A DNA stretch of 40,856 nucleotides from Pseudomonadota bacterium (GTDB lineage: Bacteria > Pseudomonadota > Alphaproteobacteria > GCA-2731375), in contig JAQBYC010000034.1 of assembly GCA_027623205.1 (NCBI GenBank), positions 1-40,856 on the forward strand, read 5' to 3'. Below, one piece after another: positions 17,768-27,215 of the stretch. Each line of letters starts with the position of its first letter. Positions within the stretch are counted from its first letter, which is position 1. The notes under the pieces are model-generated. The model did not search any database, was not told the DNA's origin, and was given only the letters and a program-made list of their open reading frames with translations. The position numbers and the translations under genes were made by a program.

Positions 17768-20125
17768 ATGGCAGTACATGAAACCGGCAGTGGCGCGGCG
17801 ATGCCGCGCAAGACCGGCATCGGCGCGGCGATGCCGCGCAAGGAAGATCATCGGTTCCTGACCGGAAGCGGCCAATTCACCGATGACATCCAGCCCGCCG
17901 ACGCATTGGCGGCGGTGGTCCTGCGCGCCCCGCTGCCGCACGCCGAGATTGGCGGCATCGATGTGGCGGCGGCGCAGGCGGCGCCAGGGGTCCGGCTGGT
18001 ACTGACGGCGGCGGATCTGGAAGGCGAAATCGCCGGGCCGATTCCTTCATTTTCCACGGTGCCGCCCTTCGACGTCGGCCGCCTGGATGGCGGCGACGCC
18101 GCGGTTGCGGCGCAATATCCCCTGGCGCGGGAGCGGGTGCGTTATCTGGGCGAACCAGTCGCCCTTGTCGTCGCTGACAGCCTCGAGCAGGCGCAGGATG
18201 CCGCCGAACTGATCGTGGTCGCTTACGCGCCGTTGGGGGCGGTGATGGAGATCGAGGATGCCGTTGATCCGTCGGCGGCGCAGATCTGGCCGGACGCGCC
18301 AGGCAATATCTCCTTCGACTGGGCGACGGGCGACGCGGCGGCGACGGATGCTGCCTTTGCCGCCGCTCAACACGTCAGCCGTCTGACCCTGGTCAACAAT
18401 CGGGTGGTCATCAATTTCATGGAACCACGCGCCGCCGTGGCCGGTTATGACCATTCCACGGGGCGTCTGACACTGCGGCTGGGCTGCCAGTCCGCGCACG
18501 GCATGCGCGCCGGGCTGGCCGGTGTGCTGGGTATCGAGGAAGAGCGCCTGCATGTGGTGGTGCCGGACACCGGCGGCGGCTTCGGCGCGCGCGGTGGGGT
18601 TTATCCCGAGTTCGTACTGGCCCTGATCGCGGCCCGTCGGCTGCGGCGGCCCGTCAAGTGGGCAGCGAGCCGCGGCGAAGCCTTTCTGAGCGATCATCAA
18701 GCCCGCGATCATGTTTTCCGAGGCGAACTGGCGCTGGATGCCGACGGCCATTTCACAGGTCTGCGGGTAAACGGCGATTGGCGCCACGGGGCCTATTTGA
18801 CGGGCCGCAGCCTATGGATCATGACCCATTATCTCAGCCAGGTTCTGGGCGGAAGCTACCGCATTCCGCACGGACATCTCAGCCTGCGGGGCATCGTCAG
18901 CAACACCACGCCGCAAGCGGCCTATCGCGGCATTGGCCGGCTGGAAGCCAACTACGTCCTGGAACGGCTGGTTGATCAGGCGGCACGGGAAACCGGCATC
19001 GATCCCGTTTCCCTGCGCCGGCGCAATCTGATCGATGCCGGTGATCTGCCGTGGCGCATGGCGGGCGGCGCGCTCGTCACATCCGGTGCCTTCACGGCCA
19101 ATCTCGACCGCGCGGTTGAACTGGCCGGCTGGCACGGCGCGCCGGCCCGCCGCCGCCAGGCGGAGGCGCAAGGCCGTCTGCACGGTATTGGCCTGGGCCT
19201 GTACGCGGAAAACGACGGCAGCACGCCGACGGAGTTCGCGGAAATCGCCATGGGCGGCGACGGCCGGGTCACGGCCCTGCTTGGCACCCAGGACTTTGGC
19301 ATGGGCCATGCCACCATGTATTCGCAGATCCTGTCGGAGAAGCTTGGCGTGCCGTTCGAGGATATCGACGTCGTCTTCGGTGACAGCGACCGGGTGCGGC
19401 GCGGCGCCGGCTCCCATGGCTCGCGTTCCGCCCGTATGGGCGGCACGGCGGCGGTGATGGGCGCCGACAAGGTAATTGCCCGCGCCCGCGACACAGCGGC
19501 CGAAATGCTGGAAGCGGCCAGCGGTGATATCGACTTCACCGACGGCCGCTTCGTCATCGCCGGCACTGACCGAGGCGTCACGCTGGCCGAGGTCGCGGCC
19601 AGCGTCGAGGCGACCGGCGGCCGTTTGGCGGAAGCGGCCGACTTCAACGCCGGGCAGGAGGTTATTTCAAACGGGGTGCATGTTTGCGAACTGACCGTCG
19701 ACCCGGCGGATGGCAGCGTGCGCCTTGAAAATTATAGCGTCGTCGCCGACGTCGGGCGGATTGTCAATCCGATCATTGTACGCGGCCAGATGCATGGCGG
19801 CATCGCCCAGGGTATCGGCCAGGCGCTGCTGGAACAGGTCGTCTATGACCCCGACAGCGGACAGACCGTGAGCGGCAGCCTGCTGGACTATTGCCTGCCC
19901 AGGGCTGACGACCTGCCGAATTTTACCATTGACTTCAACGAAGTGGTCGAGGCCGACAACCCCATCGGCGCCAAGGGCGCCGGCGAAAGCGCCACCACCG
20001 GGGCGCCGGCGGCCGTCATGAACGCGCTTGCCGATGCCCTGCGGAGCGCCGGCGCGGACCCCATCGACATGCCGGCGACCACGGAGAAGGTCTGGCGCGC
20101 CCTGCATGCCGTTGCCTCCGTCTGA
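17768..20125 (+). CDS. Xanthine dehydrogenase family molybdopterin-binding subunit
   Basis: 785 residues, the large catalytic subunit type of molybdenum hydroxylases (Ald_Xan_dh_C domain about 25-135, then the two-part Mo-binding domain). Seen: the GGGFGARGGVYPE molybdopterin loop, AYRGIGRLEANY, the LGTQDFGMGHATM segment, and the base Glu740 in GAKGAGES. The AYRGIGR motif differs from the AYRCSFR of true aerobic CO dehydrogenases, so it is a form-II-like or other substrate enzyme. No FAD or 2Fe-2S subunit gene is adjacent, so partners are encoded elsewhere or absent. The N-terminus carries a 30-bp tandem duplication ahead of the family start GIGAAMPRKEDHRFLTG. Confidence 0.9.
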   Translation: MAVHETGSGAAMPRKTGIGAAMPRKEDHRFLTGSGQFTDDIQPADALAAVVLRAPLPHAEIGGIDVAAAQAAPGVRLVLTAADLEGEIAGPIPSFSTVPPFDVGRLDGGDAAVAAQYPLARERVRYLGEPVALVVADSLEQAQDAAELIVVAYAPLGAVMEIEDAVDPSAAQIWPDAPGNISFDWATGDAAATDAAFAAAQHVSRLTLVNNRVVINFMEPRAAVAGYDHSTGRLTLRLGCQSAHGMRAGLAGVLGIEEERLHVVVPDTGGGFGARGGVYPEFVLALIAARRLRRPVKWAASRGEAFLSDHQARDHVFRGELALDADGHFTGLRVNGDWRHGAYLTGRSLWIMTHYLSQVLGGSYRIPHGHLSLRGIVSNTTPQAAYRGIGRLEANYVLERLVDQAARETGIDPVSLRRRNLIDAGDLPWRMAGGALVTSGAFTANLDRAVELAGWHGAPARRRQAEAQGRLHGIGLGLYAENDGSTPTEFAEIAMGGDGRVTALLGTQDFGMGHATMYSQILSEKLGVPFEDIDVVFGDSDRVRRGAGSHGSRSARMGGTAAVMGADKVIARARDTAAEMLEAASGDIDFTDGRFVIAGTDRGVTLAEVAASVEATGGRLAEAADFNAGQEVISNGVHVCELTVDPADGSVRLENYSVVADVGRIVNPIIVRGQMHGGIAQGIGQALLEQVVYDPDSGQTVSGSLLDYCLPRADDLPNFTIDFNEVVEADNPIGAKGAGESATTGAPAAVMNALADALRSAGADPIDMPATTEKVWRALHAVASV
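17783..17842 (+). repeat. 30-bp tandem duplication at the start of the hydroxylase gene
   Basis: Two 30-base units (17783-17812 and 17813-17842) are identical except for two bases and encode TGSGAAMPRK followed by TGIGAAMPRK. The second unit matches the normal family N-terminus; the first is an added in-frame copy. Confidence 0.9.
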
Positions 20126-20288
20126 GTGCCTGGCTGGAGCAAGCGGTCATTTTGCGGATTTGAGCGTGTCGCGCTCTAAGTTGCGGTTGCGCTGGGGCCT
20201 GATAGCCGCTTACCCTGGTTGGCCATGGACGCAGGGCCGCACAGGGGGTGCGAACCGGCCTCTTGCGCTTCCGTAAGGCCCCAGGATC

Positions 20289-21785
20289 ATGCGTTTTTTC
20301 ACACTCCGGCAATGGTTGACCCTGCTTACGGTGCAGTTCGCAACCCTGTTGTTCGGGGCCACCATGACCTCTGTCGCGGTGATCCTGCCGCAAATGAAAG
20401 GGGCGCTGTCGGCCACCCAGGATCAGGTCTCGTGGATCATCACGTTCAATCTGGTGGCAACCGCCATCGCCACGCCCTTGACCGGCTGGTTGGCCACGAA
20501 ATTTGGCTGGCGCAATTTGATGATGGGCGCCATCGCCGGCTTTACCTCGTTTTCCGTGCTGGCTGGTACATCGGACTCCCTCGAGGCCATGCTGGTGACC
20601 CGGGTCTTTCAGGGCCTGTTCGGCGCGCCGATTTTCCCCCTGGGCCAGGCCATCCTGCTGGCCAGTTTTTCCCGGGCGCAGCATCCCTTCATCCTGATGG
20701 CCTGGGGCGTCGGCGGTGTCATGGGGCCGATCCTCGGACCGATGTTCGGCGGCCTGGTCGCAGAACTGCTGAACTGGCGCTGGGCCTTTTACATGATCCT
20801 GCCCCTTGGCGTCATCGCCAGCCTGCTCGCCTTCGCCGCCCTGTCCAACCAGGAAAAAGGCAACGTCCAAAAATTCGATTATCTGGGTTTTATCCTGATT
20901 GCCGTTGCCATTGGCGCGACCCAATTGATGTTTGATCGGGGGCAACGGCTGGATTGGCTGGACTCCTATGAAATCCAGCTCGAACTGACCCTCGCAATCG
21001 TGTTCTTCTATCTTTTCATGGTGCATGTTCTGACCGCGCGGGACGCCCTGTTCAACCCGGAGACCTTCGCCGACCGAAATTTTCGCATTGGCATCATTCT
21101 GGCGATGATCATGGGGATGCTACAATTCACGCCCATGGTGCTGTTTCCACCCCTGTTGCAGGAACTGCGCGGCTATCCCGATTCCATTGTCGGTTATCTG
21201 ATCGCCGCGCGGGGCATGGGTAATTTCCTCAGCTTCTTTACCGTGGTCCAACTCACCCGCTTCAACCCCCGGCTCTGTCTGTTCATCGGTCTGGCCGTGC
21301 AGTCGGTGGCGGGCCTGTGGATGTCCTCGCTGGACATGAATATGACGTCGGCGGATGTTTTCTGGAGCAATATCCTGCATGGCTGGGGCTTTGGCACCGC
21401 CTATACGCCCATGGCGGTGTTGACCTTTTCCACCCTTTCCATGCGCCTTTTGACCCAGGGCAACGCCATATTCTCTCTGCTGCGTCTGCTGGGCAGCAGC
21501 ATCTTTATTGCCCTCACCCTGGTGGTGTTCATTCGCACCAGCGCCGAAGCCAGCGTAAATCTAGCCAGTCTGATCGATGCCTTTGACCTGCGCAATCTGA
21601 GCGCCTGGATCACCATCCTGGGCGAACCGGGGCAGTCTCCCCTGCATATACGCCTGGCCACGGAAGTCCGCCAGCAGGCTGCCATGATCGGGTATATCAA
21701 CGCCTTCCATCTGCTGACCCTGGCCTCTGCCCTGGCCGCGCCCCTGGCGTTCCTGTTCGTCATCCGCAAGGGCGCCGAGGCATGA
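20289..21785 (+). CDS. MFS transporter, DHA2 (EmrB/QacA) type
   Basis: 498 residues, about 14 hydrophobic segments as usual for drug:H+ antiporter-2 proteins. Landmarks are the motif A-like GWLATKFGWRNLM between helices 2 and 3, VTRVFQGLFGAPIFPLGQAI, and motif C-like GVGGVMGPILGPMFGGLV in helix 5. It should export a hydrophobic compound from the cytosol using the proton gradient; the substrate is unknown and no HlyD/EmrA-type adaptor is next to it. It lies 163 bases after the hydroxylase gene and ends 112 bases before the phosphotransferase gene. Confidence 0.9.
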   Translation: MRFFTLRQWLTLLTVQFATLLFGATMTSVAVILPQMKGALSATQDQVSWIITFNLVATAIATPLTGWLATKFGWRNLMMGAIAGFTSFSVLAGTSDSLEAMLVTRVFQGLFGAPIFPLGQAILLASFSRAQHPFILMAWGVGGVMGPILGPMFGGLVAELLNWRWAFYMILPLGVIASLLAFAALSNQEKGNVQKFDYLGFILIAVAIGATQLMFDRGQRLDWLDSYEIQLELTLAIVFFYLFMVHVLTARDALFNPETFADRNFRIGIILAMIMGMLQFTPMVLFPPLLQELRGYPDSIVGYLIAARGMGNFLSFFTVVQLTRFNPRLCLFIGLAVQSVAGLWMSSLDMNMTSADVFWSNILHGWGFGTAYTPMAVLTFSTLSMRLLTQGNAIFSLLRLLGSSIFIALTLVVFIRTSAEASVNLASLIDAFDLRNLSAWITILGEPGQSPLHIRLATEVRQQAAMIGYINAFHLLTLASALAAPLAFLFVIRKGAEA

Positions 21786-21897
21786 CCATGCGGTTGCCGA
21801 GCTATTGCCGCTTTGCCAAGATACGGGGGCGATTTCCAGCAGCCTGCCGGTTTTTACGGGTAATAGCAATGGTCCTCGATACAAGGCGCGGCTCGTG

Positions 21898-23355
21898 GTG
21901 ACAGAGGCTTTTCAGGCCAAACTGGAAGCCGTCCTGACGCGGCGGATACCTGGATTCCTGGGACTGCTGTCGGCTGAACGGTTGTCCGGCGGCGCCAGCC
22001 AGGAAACCTATCGCCTGAGCATTGCCGTCGAGGATGGGGGCGAGCGTCTGCTGGCCCTGCGCCGGGCGCCCGGCGGCGCGGCAGCCGACCGGGATGGTAG
22101 CAGGGATGGTGGCCCGGTCTCGTACCATCCGGGCCTGGCGGCTGAGGCATTGCTGATGCAATCGGCCCAGGCAGTGGGCGTCCCGGAACCGGATGTGCAT
22201 TATGTCCTCACGGACGATGACGGCCTGGGCGACGGTTTCATCATGACCTGGCTGGCGGGGGAATGCCTGGGCGCGCGGATCGTCCGCGCGCCCGAACTGG
22301 CCGACATCCGGCCCAAGCTGGCCTATCAATGCGGCCAGATCCTGGCCCGCATTCACGCCATTGACCTCGCCGCGACGGGCTTGGACAAGCGCCTTGACCG
22401 ATTGACCCCGGAACAATATGTGCGAGGCACCTGGGACCGCTACAAAGGCTTCAAGACGCCGCAACCGATGATCGATTATACGGCGCGCTGGTTGCTCGGC
22501 CATCTGCCCGGCGAGGTCGAGATGGCTCTGGTGCATAATGATTTCCGCAACGGCAATCTGATGATCTCGCCGGCGGGCGTGGTCGCGGTGCTGGACTGGG
22601 AAGTGGCTCACATTGGCGATCCCATGCGTGATCTGGGCTGGATCTGCACCAATTCGTGGCGCTTTGGCCGCAGCGATCTTCCCGTCGGCGGTTTCGGTCG
22701 CTATGACGACCTGTTCGCCGGTTATCAATCGGTCTCCGGCCGGGCCGTGGATCCGGAACGGGTGAAGTTCTGGGAGGTCTTCGGCTCCTTCTGGTGGGCC
22801 ATCGGCTGTCTCGGCATGGCGGAACACTACCGCACCGGTCCGGACAAGACCGTCGAGCGCCCCGCCATCGGACGGCGCACCTCGGAATGCCAGGTGGATT
22901 GCGTCAACCACCTGATACCGGGACCGGTCGCCCTGGCCCAAGGAGTGGATCCGTCAACGGGCCAGGAAATGCCCCGGATTGACGAGTTGCTGACCAGCGT
23001 GCGTGACTTCCTGCACGGCGGGGTCATGGCCGAAACGAGCGGCCGGACCAATTTCATGGCCCGCGTGGCGGGCAACTCCCTGGATATCGTGCTGCGGGAT
23101 CAGACCCTGGGCCCCGCGCAGCGCCGCCTGGAGCGGGAACGCCTGGCGGCTCTGTTCAGCTCCGATGACAGCCTGGAAAATCTGCGCTGGCGTCTGGTCA
23201 ACGGCCTGCGGACGGGGGAAATCCCCCTGGATCATCCCGGCCTGGACCTACATTTGCGCCATACGGTGGTCAACCAAGTGGCCATCGACCAGCCAAAGTA
23301 TGCTGGTTTCCAGACCGCAATCCAGAGCAGATTCCGCCCTCTCAAGTCCCTGTAA
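21898..23355 (+). CDS. Phosphotransferase (APH family) fused to a DUF6285 domain
   Basis: 485 residues from the GTG at 21898 (a TTG at 21805 and a GTG at 21895 are alternatives; no ATG fits). The N-terminal 330 residues are an APH/choline-kinase-like phosphotransferase: SGGASQETYRLSI (nucleotide loop), FIMTWLAGECLG (hinge), catalytic LVHNDFRNGNLM and metal-binding VLDWEVAHIGDP. This subgroup often sits with acyl-CoA dehydrogenase genes. The last 130 residues, from RIDELLTSVRDFLHGG to VAIDQPKYAGF, look like DUF6285, in my memory usually a separate neighbouring gene. The 3' end overlaps the convergent crotonase gene by 14 bases. Confidence 0.85.
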   Translation: MTEAFQAKLEAVLTRRIPGFLGLLSAERLSGGASQETYRLSIAVEDGGERLLALRRAPGGAAADRDGSRDGGPVSYHPGLAAEALLMQSAQAVGVPEPDVHYVLTDDDGLGDGFIMTWLAGECLGARIVRAPELADIRPKLAYQCGQILARIHAIDLAATGLDKRLDRLTPEQYVRGTWDRYKGFKTPQPMIDYTARWLLGHLPGEVEMALVHNDFRNGNLMISPAGVVAVLDWEVAHIGDPMRDLGWICTNSWRFGRSDLPVGGFGRYDDLFAGYQSVSGRAVDPERVKFWEVFGSFWWAIGCLGMAEHYRTGPDKTVERPAIGRRTSECQVDCVNHLIPGPVALAQGVDPSTGQEMPRIDELLTSVRDFLHGGVMAETSGRTNFMARVAGNSLDIVLRDQTLGPAQRRLERERLAALFSSDDSLENLRWRLVNGLRTGEIPLDHPGLDLHLRHTVVNQVAIDQPKYAGFQTAIQSRFRPLKSL

Positions 23356-24142
23356 AATTCGCCGGCCGCTTTTCGACGAAGGCGGCCAGGCCCTCCTTGG
23401 CATCGTTGGTCTTGCCCAAGTTCACATTGACGGTGGCGAAATCCGCCACCGCGGCAGCAAAACCCTGTTCAATGAATTTCTGTGCATTGGCAATGGTCGC
23501 GCGCACCGCCAGGGGGGCCTGGGCGCAGATCTTTTCGGCCAGTTCGATGGCCCGGTCCAGTTGCCGCCCCGTGGGCACCACTTCCTGGATATAGTTGAAA
23601 CGCAGGGCTGTCGCCGCATCGAATTCGTCATCGGTCAGCAGATAGCGCATGGCATTGCCATAGCCGGCCCTTTGCACCATGCGGATGGTCGCCCCGCCCG
23701 TGGCCATCAGGTTGCGCTGTACCTCCAGTTGGCAGAAGCGGCAGTCGTCGGCCGCGATTACGATGTCGCAGGCCAGCATCAGTTCGATACCAATGGTGTA
23801 GGTGATGCCCTGCACCGCCGCCACCATGGGCTTGGTGCGGTGCGGACCCGCCAGGCCGAAGCAGTCGATATTGCCCTCGCCATACAATGGCGCTCCCGAC
23901 TCCCGGTGGGGTGCCATCTTGGGCATATCCAGGCCGGCGGTGGTGTGCGGGCCAACCGCATGCAGCACGCCGCAGCGCAACGCGTCATCGCGCTCCAAAA
24001 GGGTGTAGGCGTCCCCCAACTCGCGGGTCATTTTTGGCGTGAAACCGTTGAATTTATGGGGCCGGTCAATGCCGATCAGCAATAATTGCCCACGCCGCTC
24101 GGTATTGATACGGCCATCGGGATTGGTGGGATCGTCTGCCAT
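23342..24142 (-). CDS. Enoyl-CoA hydratase/isomerase family protein (crotonase)
   Basis: 266 residues, crotonase fold. Seen: LIGIDRPHKFNGFTPKM near the N-terminus, the acyl-CoA-binding oxyanion segments TTAGLDMPKM and KPMVAAVQGITYTIGIELMLACD, and a C-terminal ATIANAQKFIEQGFAAA. The usual first catalytic glutamate region reads CRFCQLEVQRNLMATGGATIR, unlike a standard hydratase, so the reaction may be an isomerisation, hydrolysis or C-C cleavage. It follows the Abhydrolase_10 gene after 31 bases and is the last gene of the selenoprotein cluster. Confidence 0.88.
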   Translation of the reverse strand: MADDPTNPDGRINTERRGQLLLIGIDRPHKFNGFTPKMTRELGDAYTLLERDDALRCGVLHAVGPHTTAGLDMPKMAPHRESGAPLYGEGNIDCFGLAGPHRTKPMVAAVQGITYTIGIELMLACDIVIAADDCRFCQLEVQRNLMATGGATIRMVQRAGYGNAMRYLLTDDEFDAATALRFNYIQEVVPTGRQLDRAIELAEKICAQAPLAVRATIANAQKFIEQGFAAAVADFATVNVNLGKTNDAKEGLAAFVEKRPANFTGT

Positions 24143-24173
24143 GGCTATGCACTCCAAACCGGTTGAGGGAATT

Positions 24174-26156
24174 CTATTGCCCCATGCAGGCATCGTAGCG
24201 GGCCGCGGCAAGATCAACGCACAACGCCACATCCTGGGCCAGCAGATATCGCTGCCCGACCAGATCCGCCGCCACCGCGCGCACCCGTTCCAGATAGACT
24301 GCGCGGCTAGGGTAACGTTCCGGCAACGAGGGGCGCGGGTCGCCGGCCGCCTCGCGGCTGGCCTTGTCCCTGGCAAAGGGAATGGTGGAACCGACGTATT
24401 CCAGCAACTGCCCCGCCCCGCCGGTATCGGGGTGACGGGGGTTGAAGCCCGTATGGGTGGCAACCGGCACGGCCACGTCGGGCATGGCAAGACCGGCGGC
24501 CTCGTTGCCATTCTCGTCCACCTTGGAGACCCAATCGGGATAGGCGACCGGCCCAATCTTTGCCGGCATGGCGCCGATCCCGCGTTCGGCGTCAGGACCA
24601 AGATCCAGAGGATAAACCCAGGTCATGACCGCAGCATCGGGCAAGGCCAGGCCGGGTATGGTCGATAGCCTGTCCATGACCTCGCTACGCGTGCCGCGGT
24701 TATTGTTGGCGGCGGTGGGAAAGGCGCTCTCGGGCGGCGCGGTATCTTCCTTGACCCAGGCCAGCAGGTTCATCAGGGCGGCCCGGTACAGCGGGCGATA
24801 GTCAATGATGTTGAGGTAATTTTGACCATGACTGCCGAACATGGTGCGTTTCACCAGGACGGCGGCGCCAGGACCATGCTGGGTCGAGGCGAACAGATAA
24901 CGCCGCACGCCAGAGGGCAATTCGGCATCGCCGCCGGTTTCCAGGTTGCCGTGGCTCAGACCCGCGTCACCGCGCCAGTATTCCGACGAGGTATCCGTAT
25001 AAATAATCTTGGGCATGGCGCCCGCCGCCGTCTGCCGCAGCAACAGACCATCGGTGGTTCCGGTCAAAGGATCGATCTGGCGACCGTCGGCGAAGGGAAA
25101 CAGGTGGCCGAACGAAGGTGTTGGCTGCACCGAGGGTTGGGCATAGCGGTGATTGAATTCCCCGCGCCGGCCCCCGGCGATATGGGCCAACACGCCGTCC
25201 AGGGCGGGGCGGCCCGCTTCGTCCCGGTTCAGGCCCAAATAAAGATAGGTGCGCAGAAAGCGGCCGCATTGGGACTGCCCCTCGCCAATCACATGGTCGA
25301 TGGCGCCGGCAGTGGGCGCAGCCGCATCATAGCGCAGATACGACGCCAGTTCCCTGGTCGCGAGCAGGCCCGCACCCACGACGGGGCAGTCCATGGGGGT
25401 GTAGAGCAGATCGTAAATCCGCCCTGCTTCGAAGCCGCCGTCCAGCCAGACATGCCCGTCATCGCCCACCACACTGCCGTCATTAACCCGGGCAAAACGC
25501 CATTGCGTCCGTGGCATGAGTTCCGGTTCGCCATAGGGGCCATGGCGCACCCATAATTTGGCGCCAGGCTCGTCAATGTCGCCCACCCGCACCAGGCTAT
25601 GGCGGCCCAGGTCACCTACATGCTGATCCGTCAGGGGCAGACAATCGCGGGCTTGGTCCGGTTGAATACGAAGCTGCATCTGTCCGGGCGGCCTCCGCGC
25701 GGCGACCGGTACACCGGGCGGCACCAGGCCAATGCGCGGGCGCTCCGCCGTGCGCGGCACATCCCATTGCCAACCGGCCCAGGCAATGGTCCAGCCCTGC
25801 GCGAACAGGAAGCCGTCGCCGGGGGCGATTTCCGCGGTATCCTCGGTGCCCATGGGGGATTGGTTAAAGCGAGCCAGCACGCGTTTGCCCCGGTTTGGCA
25901 CCTGCATCAATAATGCGCGGTTGCCGGCGCCCGTCTGCACAGGCTGCAACAGCGTCACATCGCCCTGAAAGTGCACCAGGCCATCCGCCTCACGCGCCGC
26001 CAGGGACAAATCCACCACGCTCTGGTTGGCCGCATGCAGGGGGTCAACCACATAATGGGCAACCGCCTCGATGCGCTCATAAGGTCCGACATCGCCAAAG
26101 CCGCGGCCGTTTTCGTATAGCCCCCGTTGCAGAATGTCCAGCTGGGTAAGGGCCAT
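24174..26156 (-). CDS. Alpha/beta hydrolase domain protein (Abhydrolase_10 type)
   Basis: 660 residues. The sequence fits the large Abhydrolase_10 family: N-terminal YENGRGFGDVGPYERIEAVAHY, a mid-region HVIGEGQSQCGRFLRTYLYLGLNRDE with the nucleophile elbow GQSQCG, and C-terminal VPVATHTGFNPRHPDTG. No convincing signal peptide. Family members are poorly characterised; some lie in catabolic clusters. The ATG starts one base after the stop of the upstream paralogue gene, so translation is coupled. Substrate unknown, but the context suggests hydrolysis of an ester or amide intermediate in the cluster's pathway. Confidence 0.85.
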   Translation of the reverse strand: MALTQLDILQRGLYENGRGFGDVGPYERIEAVAHYVVDPLHAANQSVVDLSLAAREADGLVHFQGDVTLLQPVQTGAGNRALLMQVPNRGKRVLARFNQSPMGTEDTAEIAPGDGFLFAQGWTIAWAGWQWDVPRTAERPRIGLVPPGVPVAARRPPGQMQLRIQPDQARDCLPLTDQHVGDLGRHSLVRVGDIDEPGAKLWVRHGPYGEPELMPRTQWRFARVNDGSVVGDDGHVWLDGGFEAGRIYDLLYTPMDCPVVGAGLLATRELASYLRYDAAAPTAGAIDHVIGEGQSQCGRFLRTYLYLGLNRDEAGRPALDGVLAHIAGGRRGEFNHRYAQPSVQPTPSFGHLFPFADGRQIDPLTGTTDGLLLRQTAAGAMPKIIYTDTSSEYWRGDAGLSHGNLETGGDAELPSGVRRYLFASTQHGPGAAVLVKRTMFGSHGQNYLNIIDYRPLYRAALMNLLAWVKEDTAPPESAFPTAANNNRGTRSEVMDRLSTIPGLALPDAAVMTWVYPLDLGPDAERGIGAMPAKIGPVAYPDWVSKVDENGNEAAGLAMPDVAVPVATHTGFNPRHPDTGGAGQLLEYVGSTIPFARDKASREAAGDPRPSLPERYPSRAVYLERVRAVAADLVGQRYLLAQDVALCVDLAAARYDACMGQ

Positions 26157-26157
26157 G

Positions 26158-27198
26158 TCAACGAACGCCCCTGATCGCGTTTGTTTTTATATCCCAAAGG
26201 CGTCGGGTTACCGAACGGCTGCCCCCGGCCCACAGGGGCAGGTGGGTCATCTTCACCCCCGCCCCGCCGGTGATGATGGGGTGAATATCCCCTGCGCCGG
26301 CGGCGATGGGACGCATTGCGGTAATGCTGGCGATTTCAGGCAGGGTAACCGTGCCCGCGGTAAGCAGATAATCCTGCACACGGGCCAGATCCCAGCCATG
26401 CTTGACGACCAGTCGGGCCAGTTCGGGAGGGAACAGGAAGAACTGCTCACCAAGGTCCCGCCGCCGCCCGGCGCTGGCAACCGCCCCCGCGGCGGTCATG
26501 GCGGCGGCCATGGGCGCCAATATGGCCTCCGGCGTATCGCCGCCGCCGCTCGGCAAAACCTCCGCCGTGCCGGAAACGCCAAGCACCGTTACCGCGCTCG
26601 TCGCCCCATCAAGCCCACGCCGCGCCGTCAGGGACGGGAAGATCGCTTCATCGCCCTCGGGAAAGCAAAAGGTATACTTGCCCGGCTGGCCCATGGTTGC
26701 CATATCGCCTATGCCGGCCCGCGCACCGCCGATATTGCGCATCACCAGAGCGATGGCCCGGCCCAAAGACGCATTGGCGCGGTTGCCGGGGCCAAGGCAG
26801 TTGGTTCCGGCGTTCATGCCCAGGGTACGGACAATGGGACCATGCACGATTGTCACCACGGCCGGGGTGCCCGTAGTGGTCAGTATACCCAGCAGGTTAA
26901 ACCGCGGCTCCAGACAGGCCGCGGCGGCGGTCAGCACAATTGGCAACGCCGCCCGCTGGCAGCCGGCCAAAACGCAATTGTAAGCCACGGCGGCGGCCGT
27001 CAGGTCGCCGAACAGCGGCAGCACCTGACCATGGGATTTATTCGGCGCGGCAACGCCGGCCAGCATGGCCTGCAATCTCTGCATGGTCGGCGGCACCAAA
27101 GGCAGACCATCGCCCAACTCAGCCTCTTCCAGGACGGCCTGGGCCTCTTCCCAGGGCACTGTTTCCTCGAAGATCGGCAGATCGGCCCACAATTCCAT
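26158..27198 (-). CDS. Conserved protein of unknown function, paralogue B of the selenoprotein cluster
   Basis: 346 residues, same length as its neighbour at 27216-28256, and clearly homologous to it. Shared blocks: DGLPLVPPT (30-38), LAGC (Cys80), GPIVRTLGMN, NCLGPGNRANASLGRA (Cys134), NIGGA and GQPGKYTFCFPE (Cys178). Three cysteines are kept in both copies. I recall this family beside UGSC selenoproteins, without a known function. The ATG at 27198 gives MELWADLPIFEETV; a longer frame to 27525 is only a shadow through the upstream gene. It begins 17 bases after the paralogue A stop and ends one base before the hydrolase gene. Two equal-length paralogues in a row suggest a heteromeric complex. 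Confidence 0.8.
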   Translation of the reverse strand: MELWADLPIFEETVPWEEAQAVLEEAELGDGLPLVPPTMQRLQAMLAGVAAPNKSHGQVLPLFGDLTAAAVAYNCVLAGCQRAALPIVLTAAAACLEPRFNLLGILTTTGTPAVVTIVHGPIVRTLGMNAGTNCLGPGNRANASLGRAIALVMRNIGGARAGIGDMATMGQPGKYTFCFPEGDEAIFPSLTARRGLDGATSAVTVLGVSGTAEVLPSGGGDTPEAILAPMAAAMTAAGAVASAGRRRDLGEQFFLFPPELARLVVKHGWDLARVQDYLLTAGTVTLPEIASITAMRPIAAGAGDIHPIITGGAGVKMTHLPLWAGGSRSVTRRLWDIKTNAIRGVR

Positions 27199-27215
27199 GG
27201 CAGGGACGTCGGCCG

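Noticed and set aside
17768-20125. Aerobic CO dehydrogenase large subunit (coxL)
   Set aside because: The AYRCSFR copper-site motif is replaced by AYRGIGR and coxM/coxS are not adjacent.
24143-24601. Longer N-terminus for the crotonase at 23342
   Set aside because: Out-of-frame reading of the Abhydrolase_10 gene; the family sequence starts at the ATG at 24142.
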